From: Herbiconiux sp.
Lineage (GTDB): Bacteria; Actinomycetota; Actinomycetes; Actinomycetales; Microbacteriaceae
Direction of reading: 5' to 3'
NCBI RefSeq assembly: GCF_023264855.1
Contig: NZ_JAHFUW010000035.1
Span: 1 to 46,614 of the forward strand
DNA: 46,614 bases
A program made the position numbers and the translations under genes. Shown here in pieces: positions 34,201-41,046 of the stretch (position 1 is the stretch's first letter; every line of letters starts with the position of its first letter). The notes beneath the pieces are model-generated. The model saw only the letters and a program-made list of their open reading frames with translations, was not told where the DNA came from and did no database searches.

Positions 34201-35533
34201 CACCTTGGCCGCCGGAGTCGTGCTCGCCGGTCTCGTGCTGCTCGCCACGCGTCTGCTCGGCCTTGGCGTCACCGAGGGCATCCACGCGGTTCGCGGCCGC
34301 GTCGGCTGGCAGCTCTGGTCGACCGAGCGCCTGCTCGACCTCTCGCGCACCATCCTCTTCCCGCTCTACTCGGGCCTGTTCACGCCGGTCTGGCTCCGGA
34401 TGCTCGGGGCCGACATCGGCCGCGACGTCGAGGCCTCGACGGTGCTGCTCATCCCCGCCATGACCACCGTGCGCGACGGCGCGTTCCTCGCCGACGACAC
34501 TCTGGTGGGCGCCTACGAGCTCGGCGGTGGGCGGATGCGCGTGGCACGCGCCGAGATCGGCGAGCGGGCCTTCCTCGGCAACTCGGGCATGGCCGCGGCC
34601 GGTCACACGGTGCCGCGCGACGGGCTCGTGGCCGTGCTCTCCTCGGCTCCACGCAAGGCGAAGGCCGGCTCCTCGTGGCTGGGCTCGCCCGCCGTGCGCC
34701 TGCGCCGCACCGTCAACCAGGGCGACCCGAGCCGCACCTTCGCGCCGCCGGCCCGGCTGCGGGTGGCGCGCATCCTGTGGGAGCTGTGCCGCATCCTGCC
34801 CGTGTTCGTCACCTGTGCGATCGGTCTCGGCGTGCTGTTCGCGCTCGCCGCGCTCACGCTGACGTTCGGGGCGCTCGTGGCTGCGCTGCTCTCGGGTGTG
34901 GTGCTGCTGGTGGCCGGAGCGGTGGCCGCGTCCATCAGCACGGTCGCGAAATGGGCGCTGATCGGGCGTATCCGGGCGGGCGAGCATCCGCTCTGGTCGG
35001 GATTCGTGTGGCGCAGCGAGGTGTCGGACACCTTCACCGAGATGGTGGCCGCGCCCTGGTTCGCGCAGTCCGCGGCGGGCACGCCCGCGCTGGTGTGGTG
35101 GCTGCGCAGCCTCGGTGCGCGCATCGGCCGGGGCGTCTGGATCGACACCTACTGGCTGCCCGAGGCCGACCTCGTCACCCTCGCCGACGCCACGACGGTG
35201 AACCGCGGATGTGTGGTTCAGACGCATCTGTTCCATGATCGAGTCATGAGCTTGGACACGGTCATCCTCGAACGGGGCGCGACGCTCGGCCCGCACAGCG
35301 TCATCCTGCCGGCCGCGCGCATCGCCGCCGCGGGCACGGTGGGCCCGGCATCGCTCGTGATGCGGGGCGAACTGGTGCCGCGCGGATCGCGCTGGAGCGG
35401 CAACCCGATCGGGCCGTGGCGCGAGGTGCGCACCTCGGAGTACCGCTCGCCCGAGGCGATCTCGGCCGCTGTGGCGTCCGCCGCCGCGGCATCCGGCGCA
35501 TCCGCTGCCTCCGGCGCGCAGGGCGCCGCGTGA
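31292..35533 (+). CDS. Pls/PosA-type membrane-bound non-ribosomal peptide synthetase
   Basis: 1,413 residues. The adenylation domain (about 25-555) has IIFTSGSTGTPKGVAVSH (about 223), NTYGPTEATV, YRSGDLVRF, GRADDQVKVGGRRIELGEIE and the catalytic Lys near 550 (RTSGKVDK). The carrier domain has the phosphopantetheine Ser near 613 (LGGGSLA). About six membrane helices (near 687-757, 918-990 and 1160-1215) alternate with three hexapeptide-repeat-like segments. No condensation or thioesterase domain with classical motifs is seen. This is the plan of the epsilon-poly-L-lysine synthetase family. By manual alignment with GrsA the specificity residues read D-A-E-S-I-G-T-V-V-K; Glu at the third position fits a basic amino acid such as lysine. 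An Ala/Pro/Ser-rich stretch (about 140-215) lies between early and late A-domain motifs. Product unknown. Confidence 0.9.
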   Translation: MSSAAQAPGHPQAVLDRSAQAAEPRTLLDVFRQSVAEHPEVSALEDARGALSYRELMARVLATAAELHAAGVRRGDRVGIRMESGRRELYISILAVLAAGAAYVPVDADDPEERATLVFGEAAVAGIITGTGHYSPRTARQPETVPDAAGAVAASGAAPSSEADVDASAPGPAEVVASGADVTALTPAEAGTRLFARVEPPHASTAALPILSPPRPHDDAWIIFTSGSTGTPKGVAVSHRSAAAFVDAESRLFLQDEPIGPGDRVLAGLSVAFDASCEEMWLAWAHGACLVPAPRSLVRSGMDLGPWLITRDITIVSTVPTLAALWPAESLENVRLLIFGGEACPPELGERLSSGGREVWNTYGPTEATVVACAAPLGVPGPVRIGLPLDGWNLAVVDASGALVGEGEVGELIIGGVGLARYLDPAKDAEKYAPMPSLGWERAYRSGDLVRFDTEGLVFQGRADDQVKVGGRRIELGEIEAALQQLPGISGAAVAVRTTAAGNQMLVGYLVAADPQTFDRDDAVRRLREELPAALVPLLAVLEDLPTRTSGKVDKAALPWPLPGMAGSTEGVGDTGSLDDLDPGLRQVAALWTAVLGAPVADPAANFFDLGGGSLAAAQLVAGLREIDPEFTVADVYSHPRLGAMAAEIALRVPGFADPSGEGRAGGTAGDDSSGAAVRETPLRMRVLQTVLGVPLFVLAGLRWLVYLLTASAILQPFGDFAFLPVVPWWALVIGLILFATPFGRMGISVLASRLLLRGLTGGDYPRGGSWHLRLWLAEQIAHQVGAVSLAGAPWINYYARALGARIADDVDLHSLPPITGLLTIGRGASIEPEVDLSGYWIDGDTVRVGAVRIGAGSTVGARSTLLPGARIGKRAEIEPGSSVFGRVPSGQRWAGSPARRVGKSREWWPAERPARKTGWLVAYGTSSVAMSLLPLLAFSVGGLIVAASIEGSASLGEAVARSALALVPATLAAGVVLAGLVLLATRLLGLGVTEGIHAVRGRVGWQLWSTERLLDLSRTILFPLYSGLFTPVWLRMLGADIGRDVEASTVLLIPAMTTVRDGAFLADDTLVGAYELGGGRMRVARAEIGERAFLGNSGMAAAGHTVPRDGLVAVLSSAPRKAKAGSSWLGSPAVRLRRTVNQGDPSRTFAPPARLRVARILWELCRILPVFVTCAIGLGVLFALAALTLTFGALVAALLSGVVLLVAGAVAASISTVAKWALIGRIRAGEHPLWSGFVWRSEVSDTFTEMVAAPWFAQSAAGTPALVWWLRSLGARIGRGVWIDTYWLPEADLVTLADATTVNRGCVVQTHLFHDRVMSLDTVILERGATLGPHSVILPAARIAAAGTVGPASLVMRGELVPRGSRWSGNPIGPWREVRTSEYRSPEAISAAVASAAAASGASAASGAQGAA

Positions 35534-36864
35534 TTGGCCGCGGTGTCGCGTTCTCCGGAGATCCCTACACGCCGGGCGTCGGCACCTGGTCGTATCGGGT
35601 GCATTCCTACGACCTGACGCTCGACTACCGGGTCGAGACCAATCGCCTCGACGGCGTCGCGGTGCTGCAGGCCGAGGCCGTGGTGGAGCTGGACCGCATC
35701 ACGCTCGACCTCTCGAAGCTCAAGGCCTCGAAGGTCTGGCTCGACGGCCGGCGCCTGCCGCGGGTGAGCCAGAGCACGCACACGCTCACCGTCCGGCCGG
35801 AGGCGCCGATCGCCGCCGGAACCGCGTTCGAACTGCGGATCGAGTACGGCGGGCGCCCCGGGCCGCGCCGCAGCACCTGGGGTCACATCGGCTGGGAAGA
35901 GCTCGACGACGGAGTGCTCACGGCCTCGCAGCCCTCCGGATCCTCCACCTGGTTCCCCTGCAACGACCGGCCGGGCGACAAGGCCGCGTACCGCATCCGG
36001 ATCTCCGCCGAGCAGGACTACACCGTCGTCTGCAGCGGCGAGCTGCTCGAGAAGAGCACCCGCAGCGGCCGCACCTCCTGGCTCTACGAGCAGACCGCTC
36101 CGACCGCCGCTTACCTCGCGACGGTGCAGATCGGCCGGTATCAGCGACGAACAGATGCCCCGGGCCGCACGCGCAGCAAGCCGCCCGTCCCCGTCGACTA
36201 CGCCTACCCGGCCGCGCTCGACTCCCGCGCCCGCGCCGACTTCGACGGCCTCGCGCACATGCTGCGGTTCTTCGGGGCGACCTTCGGGCCCTATCCGTTC
36301 TCGCGGTACACGGTGGTGGTCACCGACGACGAGCTGGAGATCCCGCTCGAGGCGCAGGCGCTGGCGATCTTCGGTTCGAACCACGTCGACGGCGAGGGCG
36401 GATCGGAGCGGCTGATCGCGCACGAGCTGGCGCACCAGTGGTTCGGCAACAGCGTGGGGCTGGCCGCCTGGAAGGACATCTGGCTGAACGAGGGCTTCGC
36501 CTGCTACGCCGAGTGGCTGTGGTCGGAGGAGAACGGCGGGCCGTCGGCGGCGTCGCTCGCCGCGGAGCACCACGCGCGGCTGCGCGCGGCCCCGCAGGAT
36601 CTCGTGATCGGCGAGCCGGGTGCCGCCTCGATGTTCGACGACCGCGTCTACAAGCGCGGCGCCCTCACGCTGCACGCGCTCCGGCTGCGCCTCGGCGACG
36701 AACCGTTCTTCGGGCTGCTGCGCGCCTGGACGGCGGAGCACGCGCACGCGACGGCCGACACGGCCGCCTTCGTGGCGCTGGCCGAATCCCGCACGTCCCT
36801 CCCCCTGCACGACTTCTTCGGCGCCTGGCTGCACACGGAGTCCCTCCCCGCCCTAGCCCCCTGA
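35530..36864 (+). CDS. M1-family zinc aminopeptidase coupled to the synthetase
   Basis: 444 residues. An N-terminal beta domain (about 15-195) precedes the catalytic domain with zinc ligands His298 and His302 (HELAH, catalytic Glu299) and Glu321 (NEGFACYAEW), exactly the HEXXH-X18-E spacing. The usual GxMEN exopeptidase motif is replaced by EIPLEAQ with Glu274 kept. The C-terminal helical domain of PepN is largely missing. No signal peptide is seen. The GTG start overlaps the synthetase stop (GTGA), so it is co-translated with it. It may trim or degrade the polymer made by the synthetase; this is inferred from coupling and from the aminopeptidases known to degrade epsilon-polylysine in producers. 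Confidence 0.9.
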   Translation: MIGRGVAFSGDPYTPGVGTWSYRVHSYDLTLDYRVETNRLDGVAVLQAEAVVELDRITLDLSKLKASKVWLDGRRLPRVSQSTHTLTVRPEAPIAAGTAFELRIEYGGRPGPRRSTWGHIGWEELDDGVLTASQPSGSSTWFPCNDRPGDKAAYRIRISAEQDYTVVCSGELLEKSTRSGRTSWLYEQTAPTAAYLATVQIGRYQRRTDAPGRTRSKPPVPVDYAYPAALDSRARADFDGLAHMLRFFGATFGPYPFSRYTVVVTDDELEIPLEAQALAIFGSNHVDGEGGSERLIAHELAHQWFGNSVGLAAWKDIWLNEGFACYAEWLWSEENGGPSAASLAAEHHARLRAAPQDLVIGEPGAASMFDDRVYKRGALTLHALRLRLGDEPFFGLLRAWTAEHAHATADTAAFVALAESRTSLPLHDFFGAWLHTESLPALAP

Positions 36865-36883
36865 GGTCCCTTCCCCTCCCACC

Positions 36884-36912
36884 GCGACTTGCCATAACTT
36901 GTGGCAAGTCGC
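36884..36912. terminator. Bidirectional terminator hairpin between peptidase and PPTase genes
   Basis: GCGACTTGCCA (36884-36894) and TGGCAAGTCGC (36902-36912) form a perfect 11-bp stem with a 7-nt loop, 20 bp after the peptidase stop and 77 bp beyond the convergent gene's stop. Confidence 0.75.
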
Positions 36913-36920
36913 CTCTGAAT

Positions 36921-36976
36921 ACGGCAACTTCTGCGAAGTCGGCGCCCGTAGACGGCGACTTCTGCCAAGTCGTCGG
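36921..36976. repeat. Two 24-bp direct repeats, each a small palindrome
   Basis: ACGGC(A/G)ACTTCTGC(G/C)AAGTCG occurs at 36921 and again at 36952 (31 bp apart). Each copy is itself an ACTT-N5-AAGT palindrome, echoing the stem of the neighbouring terminator (GACTT, AAGTC). Confidence 0.7.
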
Positions 36977-36988
36977 CAGGCGTGCGGG

Positions 36989-37834
36989 TCAGGCAGGGGA
37001 CGGATGCGCCAGGTGGGCGGTGAGGTCGCCCAGGGGGAGGCGCTTCCAGTTGATGACCGGGACTACGGGCTTATCGGGCTTCTGCGCCTTGCCGTCCTTG
37101 CTGCTCGTGCCCTCCTTCGGCGCGCGAAGGCCGATGGCCACGCTCGCGCGCACGGCGGGATCCAGCCGCAGGTCCGCGATCGCGAAGCGCGGTGCGGGTT
37201 CCTCTCTCAGGCTCTCGGCCGGGGCGGTGCCCGGTGCGCTCGGCGCAGGCGGCAGCGTCGCCGTGATCGCCCCCTCGCCGGAGGCGATCCGCACCTCCGC
37301 CGGGTCGAGCGTCAGCCCTCGGCCGTCGGCCTTCAGCGCGGCCTCCATCCGGGTCCAGTGCTGCACCGGCTCCCAGTTGCGCCCGGCAGGCCGCGCGGCG
37401 GGCGGGATGAGCGCACTCACCGCGGCCAGCCCGGCGGTCGTCGCATCCGCGGGTTCGACGTCGATGCCCACGGGTCCGCGCCACATCGCCGCCACGGCGA
37501 CCCCCGCGGCGCAGTGCGCGATGCTCAGGCTGATCCGCCGGCCCTTGGCTGAGCGCAGCTCCGCCTCAGGCCGCCCGTGCGGCCCGCCGCACACGGCGCA
37601 GTGGGCGCTGACGACGATCTCGGCCGGCGAGAGCGCACCGTCGAGCAGCTCCGACGCCAGCATCCGGATGGCGGCCCGCCCCACCACGAACCGCCCGGCG
37701 GCGGACTCGTCCGCGGTCCCCGCGAACCGCTCGCGCTCCGGCGCGCTCAGCAGCGGCAGCAGCGCCTCCACCGCGTCGGGCGCGACGGCACCCGCCGAGA
37801 GCGGCGTCCACCGCACGTGCACCCGAGGAGTCAT
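36989..37834 (-). CDS. Sfp/EntD-type 4'-phosphopantetheinyl transferase
   Basis: 281 residues. It transfers phosphopantetheine from CoA to the Ser of carrier domains. Visible motifs are GRFVVGRAAIRMLAS (P1 region), LSIAHCAAGVAVA (SxxH type), VGIDVEPAD (Mg-binding Asp/Glu) and HWTRMEAALKADGRGL (W-x3-E-x3-K). A long Pro/Lys-rich insertion lies before the last strand. The start (ATG 37834) overlaps the PPK2 stop (ATGA). It is convergent with the carrier-domain synthetase operon and is its most likely activating enzyme, although it may serve other carriers too. Confidence 0.88.
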   Translation of the reverse strand: MTPRVHVRWTPLSAGAVAPDAVEALLPLLSAPERERFAGTADESAAGRFVVGRAAIRMLASELLDGALSPAEIVVSAHCAVCGGPHGRPEAELRSAKGRRISLSIAHCAAGVAVAAMWRGPVGIDVEPADATTAGLAAVSALIPPAARPAGRNWEPVQHWTRMEAALKADGRGLTLDPAEVRIASGEGAITATLPPAPSAPGTAPAESLREEPAPRFAIADLRLDPAVRASVAIGLRAPKEGTSSKDGKAQKPDKPVVPVINWKRLPLGDLTAHLAHPSPA

Positions 37835-38751
37835 CGCAGGGGCCGGTGCTCGCCGCGCTCGTAGACGTCGACGGCCGATCCCACGATCGACGCGTCGGGC
37901 ACCCCGGCGACCTCCGCATCCTTGTCGTCGTAGTCGAACAGGCTCAACACGTGCCGCATCGCCTCGATCCGGGCTCGCTTCTTGTCGTTGGACTTCACCA
38001 CCGTCCAGGGTGCCGTCGCCGTGTCGGTCGCGGCGAACATGGCTTCCTTCGCATCCGTGTACCGCTGCCACTTGTCGAGCGACTCGAGGTCCATCGGCGA
38101 GAGCTTCCACTGCCGCACCGGGTCGACCATCCGGATGGCGAAGCGGGTGCGCTGCTCGTCGGCCGAGACCGAGAACCACAGTTTCACGAGGTCGATCCCG
38201 GATCCGGTCAGCATCGACTCGAACATCGGCACCTCGCGGATGAACTCGGCGTACTCCGCGTCGCTGCAGAAGCCCATCACGCGTTCGACGCCCGCCCGGT
38301 TGTACCAGGAGCGGTCGAAGAACACCATCTCGCCGGCGGCCGGCAGGTGCTTCACGTAGCGCTGGAAGTACCACTGCCCGGCCTCGCGCTCGGTGGGCTT
38401 CTCGAGCGCCACCACGCGGGCGCCGCGCGGATTCAGATGCTCCATGAAGCGCTTGATCGTGCCGCCCTTGCCCGCGGCGTCGCGCCCTTCGAACACCACC
38501 ACGAGCCGGCGCCCGTCGCGCTTGATCCAGTTCTGCAGCTTCAGCAGCTCGATCTGCAGCAGCCGTTTGGTGCCCTCGTACTCGGTGCGGTCCATCCGCT
38601 GGTCGTAGGGGTAGCCCTCGCGCCAGGTGTCGACGGCGCTGCCGTCGGTGCGCACCAGCACGGGGTCGTCATCGTCGTCGTCGCGCACGCTGTAGCCGAG
38701 CAGGGAGTCCAACGCCGGGGGGACGGCCTGGCCGCCCGAGAGGATCGTCAC
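37831..38751 (-). CDS. ppk2: Polyphosphate kinase 2 family protein
   Basis: 306 residues. The P-loop FEGRDAAGKGGTIKRF, the FFDRSWYNRAGVERVMGF Walker B/lid region and the WKLSPMDLESLDKW segment are those of PPK2, which moves phosphate between polyphosphate and nucleotides. An acidic run (DDDDDD) lies near the N-terminus. Start: GTG 38751 is preferred because a TACTGT -10 box ends exactly 7 nt upstream (leaderless); GTG 38760 is the longer option. It is coupled to the phosphopantetheinyl transferase gene. Direction (ATP use or regeneration) cannot be told from motifs here. Confidence 0.94.
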   Translation of the reverse strand: MTILSGGQAVPPALDSLLGYSVRDDDDDDPVLVRTDGSAVDTWREGYPYDQRMDRTEYEGTKRLLQIELLKLQNWIKRDGRRLVVVFEGRDAAGKGGTIKRFMEHLNPRGARVVALEKPTEREAGQWYFQRYVKHLPAAGEMVFFDRSWYNRAGVERVMGFCSDAEYAEFIREVPMFESMLTGSGIDLVKLWFSVSADEQRTRFAIRMVDPVRQWKLSPMDLESLDKWQRYTDAKEAMFAATDTATAPWTVVKSNDKKRARIEAMRHVLSLFDYDDKDAEVAGVPDASIVGSAVDVYERGEHRPLR

Positions 38752-38758
38752 GCCCCGC

Positions 38759-38764
38759 ACAGTA
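38759..38764 (-). promoter_or_regulatory. -10 box 7 nt before the ppk2 start (leaderless)
   Basis: On the minus strand TACTGT ends 7 nt before GTG 38751, placing the transcript 5' end at the start codon. No ribosome site is present. Confidence 0.45.
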
Positions 38765-38865
38765 CCGCCCCCAGGCGAAGCGCAGGTGAACGGACGGGGT
38801 CGTCTCGCCGCGCCTGCGTCAAAGTGCTGCGAGGCCTCACCCCCGGGCCCCGATCAGCGGATGCG

Positions 38866-38920
38866 ACGCTGCGCTGTGCGGTGGATCGAACCCGAAACGA
38901 CCGGCCGCACAGCGCAGCGT
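38866..38920. repeat. 16-bp perfect inverted repeat upstream of ppk2 and the cell wall protein
   Basis: ACGCTGCGCTGTGCGG (38866-38881) and its exact complement (38905-38920) enclose 23 nt. The gap 38765-39027 separates divergent genes, so a terminator is not needed here. It may be a dispersed element or an operator. Confidence 0.7.
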
Positions 38921-38966
38921 TGCCACGAGAGTAGCGAGAAATGAATGGGACTCCCACTCCCATAAC

Positions 38967-38985
38967 TTGGGACGAATCGTCCCAA
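38967..38985. promoter_or_regulatory. Perfect 9-1-9 palindrome upstream of the cell wall-binding protein gene
   Basis: TTGGGACGA-A-TCGTCCCAA, 42 bp before ATG 39028. The -10 box TAAGAT (39015-39020) ends 7 nt before that ATG, so this palindrome lies just upstream of the -35 position, a usual activator or repressor site. Regulator unknown. Confidence 0.5.
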
Positions 38986-39027
38986 TGCTCGACGTAAAAC
39001 GATGAATGCTCATGTAAGATTCCGCGC

Positions 39028-40080
39028 ATGAGTCGCATGAGACGAAGTGCCGCCGCCGGACTCGTCTTGGCGCTCATCGCTGTGCTGTGGGGTGCGGGGG
39101 TGGCAGAGGCTGAACCCCCGGAAGGCGTCCGCGTCCAGCTCTGCCCTCTCAGTCCAACCATTCAGCCCAGTGTCGAGCGCATCGGCGGTGCCGATCGCTT
39201 CGAGGTCGCCGTCCATGCATCACAGCAGAGCTATCCAGACGGAGCGGACGTCGTCTTCCTCGCCTCCGGCTCGGGCTTCGCCGATGCCCTGTCGGGTTCG
39301 GCCGCCGCCGGGCACAAGGGCGGCCCGGTGCTCCTGGTCGCCAGAGACTCCGTGCCCTCGATCGTGACGGCCGAACTCCGGCGGCTCGCCCCGCGCGACA
39401 TCGTCATCCTGGGTGGGTTGGCGACGATCTCCGCAGATCTCGAGAAATCTATCGGGGGCCTGGCCTCGAACATCACCCGGATCGACGGCGCCGATCGCTA
39501 CGAGGTGTCTGCCACGCTCGCCGGGTGGGCCTTCGCCCCGAGCGACATCCTCTACGTCGCATCGGGTGAGAAGTACTCCGATGCCCTCTCGGCCAGCGCT
39601 GCCGCGGGAAACTGGGGTGTCCCGGTGATCCTCACGGCGCAGAGCAGTCTTCCGCCCGCCGTGCTGAGTTACATCCGAGACGATGCGGCGCTGGAGAACA
39701 TCATCGTGGTCGGCGGGCCGGCGACCATCAGTGACTCCGTCGTCGAGACCCTGTCGCAGTTCGCGCCGGTCAGCCGAACCGGAGGGGCGGATCGCTTCGT
39801 CGTGTCCGCGGCGACATCGGCTCAGGCATTCTGCAAGGACTTGCCCACGGTCTATGTGGCATCGGGCGAGGTATTCGCCGACGCCCTCTCCGGCTCATCC
39901 TCGGCAATCGCTGCAGCCGGCCCGGTACTGCTGGTGACGCGAGACGGCATCCCCGATGCGGTCGCCTCCGAGCTTCGACGGCTGCAACCGCAGCAGATCA
40001 AGGTGCTCGGAGGGCCTGCCACGATCTCGCAGAGCGTGGTCGACGACCTCGCGAACTACCTCCGCCCCCAAGCTCACTGA
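39028..40080 (+). CDS. Secreted protein of three cell wall-binding repeat 2 units
   Basis: 350 residues. A signal peptide (1 to about 29, ending AEA) is followed by about 20 linker residues and then three repeats starting near 51 (ERIGGADRFEVAVHAS), 150 (TRIDGADRYEVSATL) and 250 (SRTGGADRFVVSAAT). Each ends with a V(I/V)GG, LGG or VGG...ATIS strand. There is no enzyme domain. The repeats are of the same type as the C-terminal repeats of the nuclease at 2708-8098. It probably coats or anchors to the cell envelope. The start is supported by a TAAGAT box at leaderless distance (7 nt). Confidence 0.92.
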   Translation: MSRMRRSAAAGLVLALIAVLWGAGVAEAEPPEGVRVQLCPLSPTIQPSVERIGGADRFEVAVHASQQSYPDGADVVFLASGSGFADALSGSAAAGHKGGPVLLVARDSVPSIVTAELRRLAPRDIVILGGLATISADLEKSIGGLASNITRIDGADRYEVSATLAGWAFAPSDILYVASGEKYSDALSASAAAGNWGVPVILTAQSSLPPAVLSYIRDDAALENIIVVGGPATISDSVVETLSQFAPVSRTGGADRFVVSAATSAQAFCKDLPTVYVASGEVFADALSGSSSAIAAAGPVLLVTRDGIPDAVASELRRLQPQQIKVLGGPATISQSVVDDLANYLRPQAH

Positions 40081-40092
40081 GTCCGTACGCGT

Positions 40093-40446
40093 CTACGAGG
40101 CGTCTGCATCGAAGTAGAGGTGCGCGTGCAGCGAGCAGCCGGGGTTGAAGGGCGCGCGGCAGGCGGGGCAGCCGTCGCTGAGGCGGTACTCGGCAATGGT
40201 GAGTTCGGTGCCGCAGACCCCGCACAGCACTGCGAGCTCGTCGCGCGCCGAGGCCGGCCAGGTGCGCGACGGATGCCCCGCCGCCTCCTCGTGGCAGAGA
40301 TGGCACGGGTAGTACGAGCCGCAGCAGGCGAACCGGATCGCGATCACGTCCAGCGGCGAGCGGTAGTGCACGCACCGCGTCTGCGCGTCGATGACCGGGC
40401 CGAGCACAGGAGGCCGCGAGGGGTCGCCGGGAGCGCGCTCGAGCAT
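40093..40446 (-). CDS. CHY-type zinc finger protein
   Basis: 117 residues. Cys/His ligands are arranged as CVHYRSPLDV, CCGSYYPCHLCHEEAAGH, CGVCGTEL and CPACRAPFNPGC..H, the CHY zinc-finger pattern that binds three zinc ions. In eukaryotes the domain occurs in Pirh2; stand-alone bacterial versions have no known role. Its ATG lies 3 bp after the BioN stop, so it is the last gene of the biotin-uptake operon. The link with biotin transport may be only transcriptional. Confidence 0.9.
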   Translation of the reverse strand: MLERAPGDPSRPPVLGPVIDAQTRCVHYRSPLDVIAIRFACCGSYYPCHLCHEEAAGHPSRTWPASARDELAVLCGVCGTELTIAEYRLSDGCPACRAPFNPGCSLHAHLYFDADAS

Positions 40447-40449
40447 CCG

Positions 40450-41046
40450 CTACGCCACCCCTCGGGCGGTGAGCGCCTCGCCCAGGTCGTCGGCGTGCTT
40501 GAGCGACACCACCAGGAACGGGATCACGAACGCCCGCAGCCCTCCGCCGGCGCCGCGAGCCTTCTGCGCCTCGCGCACCCCCGACGCGAGCCGGATCAGC
40601 ACCGGCACCGTCGTGATCGCCACCGCGAGCACGAGCGCCACCCGCGCCGGGTCGACCCCGAACCGCGCGAACGGCTGCAGTCCGCGTTCGAAGGCGTCGA
40701 GCAGATCCGCCACCCGCGCGGTCAGCACGAGCATCGCGGCGAGCAGGATGGCGGCCAGCACCCGCGAGGTGTTCGCGATCGCCGGCTCGGTCTGCAGAAA
40801 GAGCAGCTGCGCACCGAGCGTGATCACGATCACCCACCGCACGCTCACGATCTGCCGGCCGAGCTCGCGCAGACCGAGTCCGGTCACGAGATAGCCGAGC
40901 ACCGTGACGGTGGCGGCGATCCCCGCGGCGAGGTAGGTCGAGGGCAGCAGCGACACCGCCAGGACCAGTACGAGCAGCACGAACGCCTTCGGGCCCGCGG
41001 GGGCACGGTGCATCCAGCCGGTTCCGGGGCGGTAGAGGGTCAGCAC
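40450..41046 (-). CDS. bioN: ECF transporter T component (BioN-like)
   Basis: 198 residues with about 5 membrane helices and the C-terminal coupling helix ending EALTARGVA (ARG motif that contacts the ATPase). It links the BioY substrate protein to the ATPase BioM. GTG 41046 overlaps the BioM stop by 7 bp and is chosen as the start; ATG further in (MHRAPAG) is possible but would cut the conserved N-terminus. Confidence 0.9.
   Translation of the reverse strand: MLTLYRPGTGWMHRAPAGPKAFVLLVLVLAVSLLPSTYLAAGIAATVTVLGYLVTGLGLRELGRQIVSVRWVIVITLGAQLLFLQTEPAIANTSRVLAAILLAAMLVLTARVADLLDAFERGLQPFARFGVDPARVALVLAVAITTVPVLIRLASGVREAQKARGAGGGLRAFVIPFLVVSLKHADDLGEALTARGVA

Noticed and set aside
31793-35296. 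1,167-residue antisense open frame opposite the peptide synthetase
   Set aside because: Same GC-shadow effect; no recognisable motifs, and the plus-strand gene has every adenylation and carrier motif.
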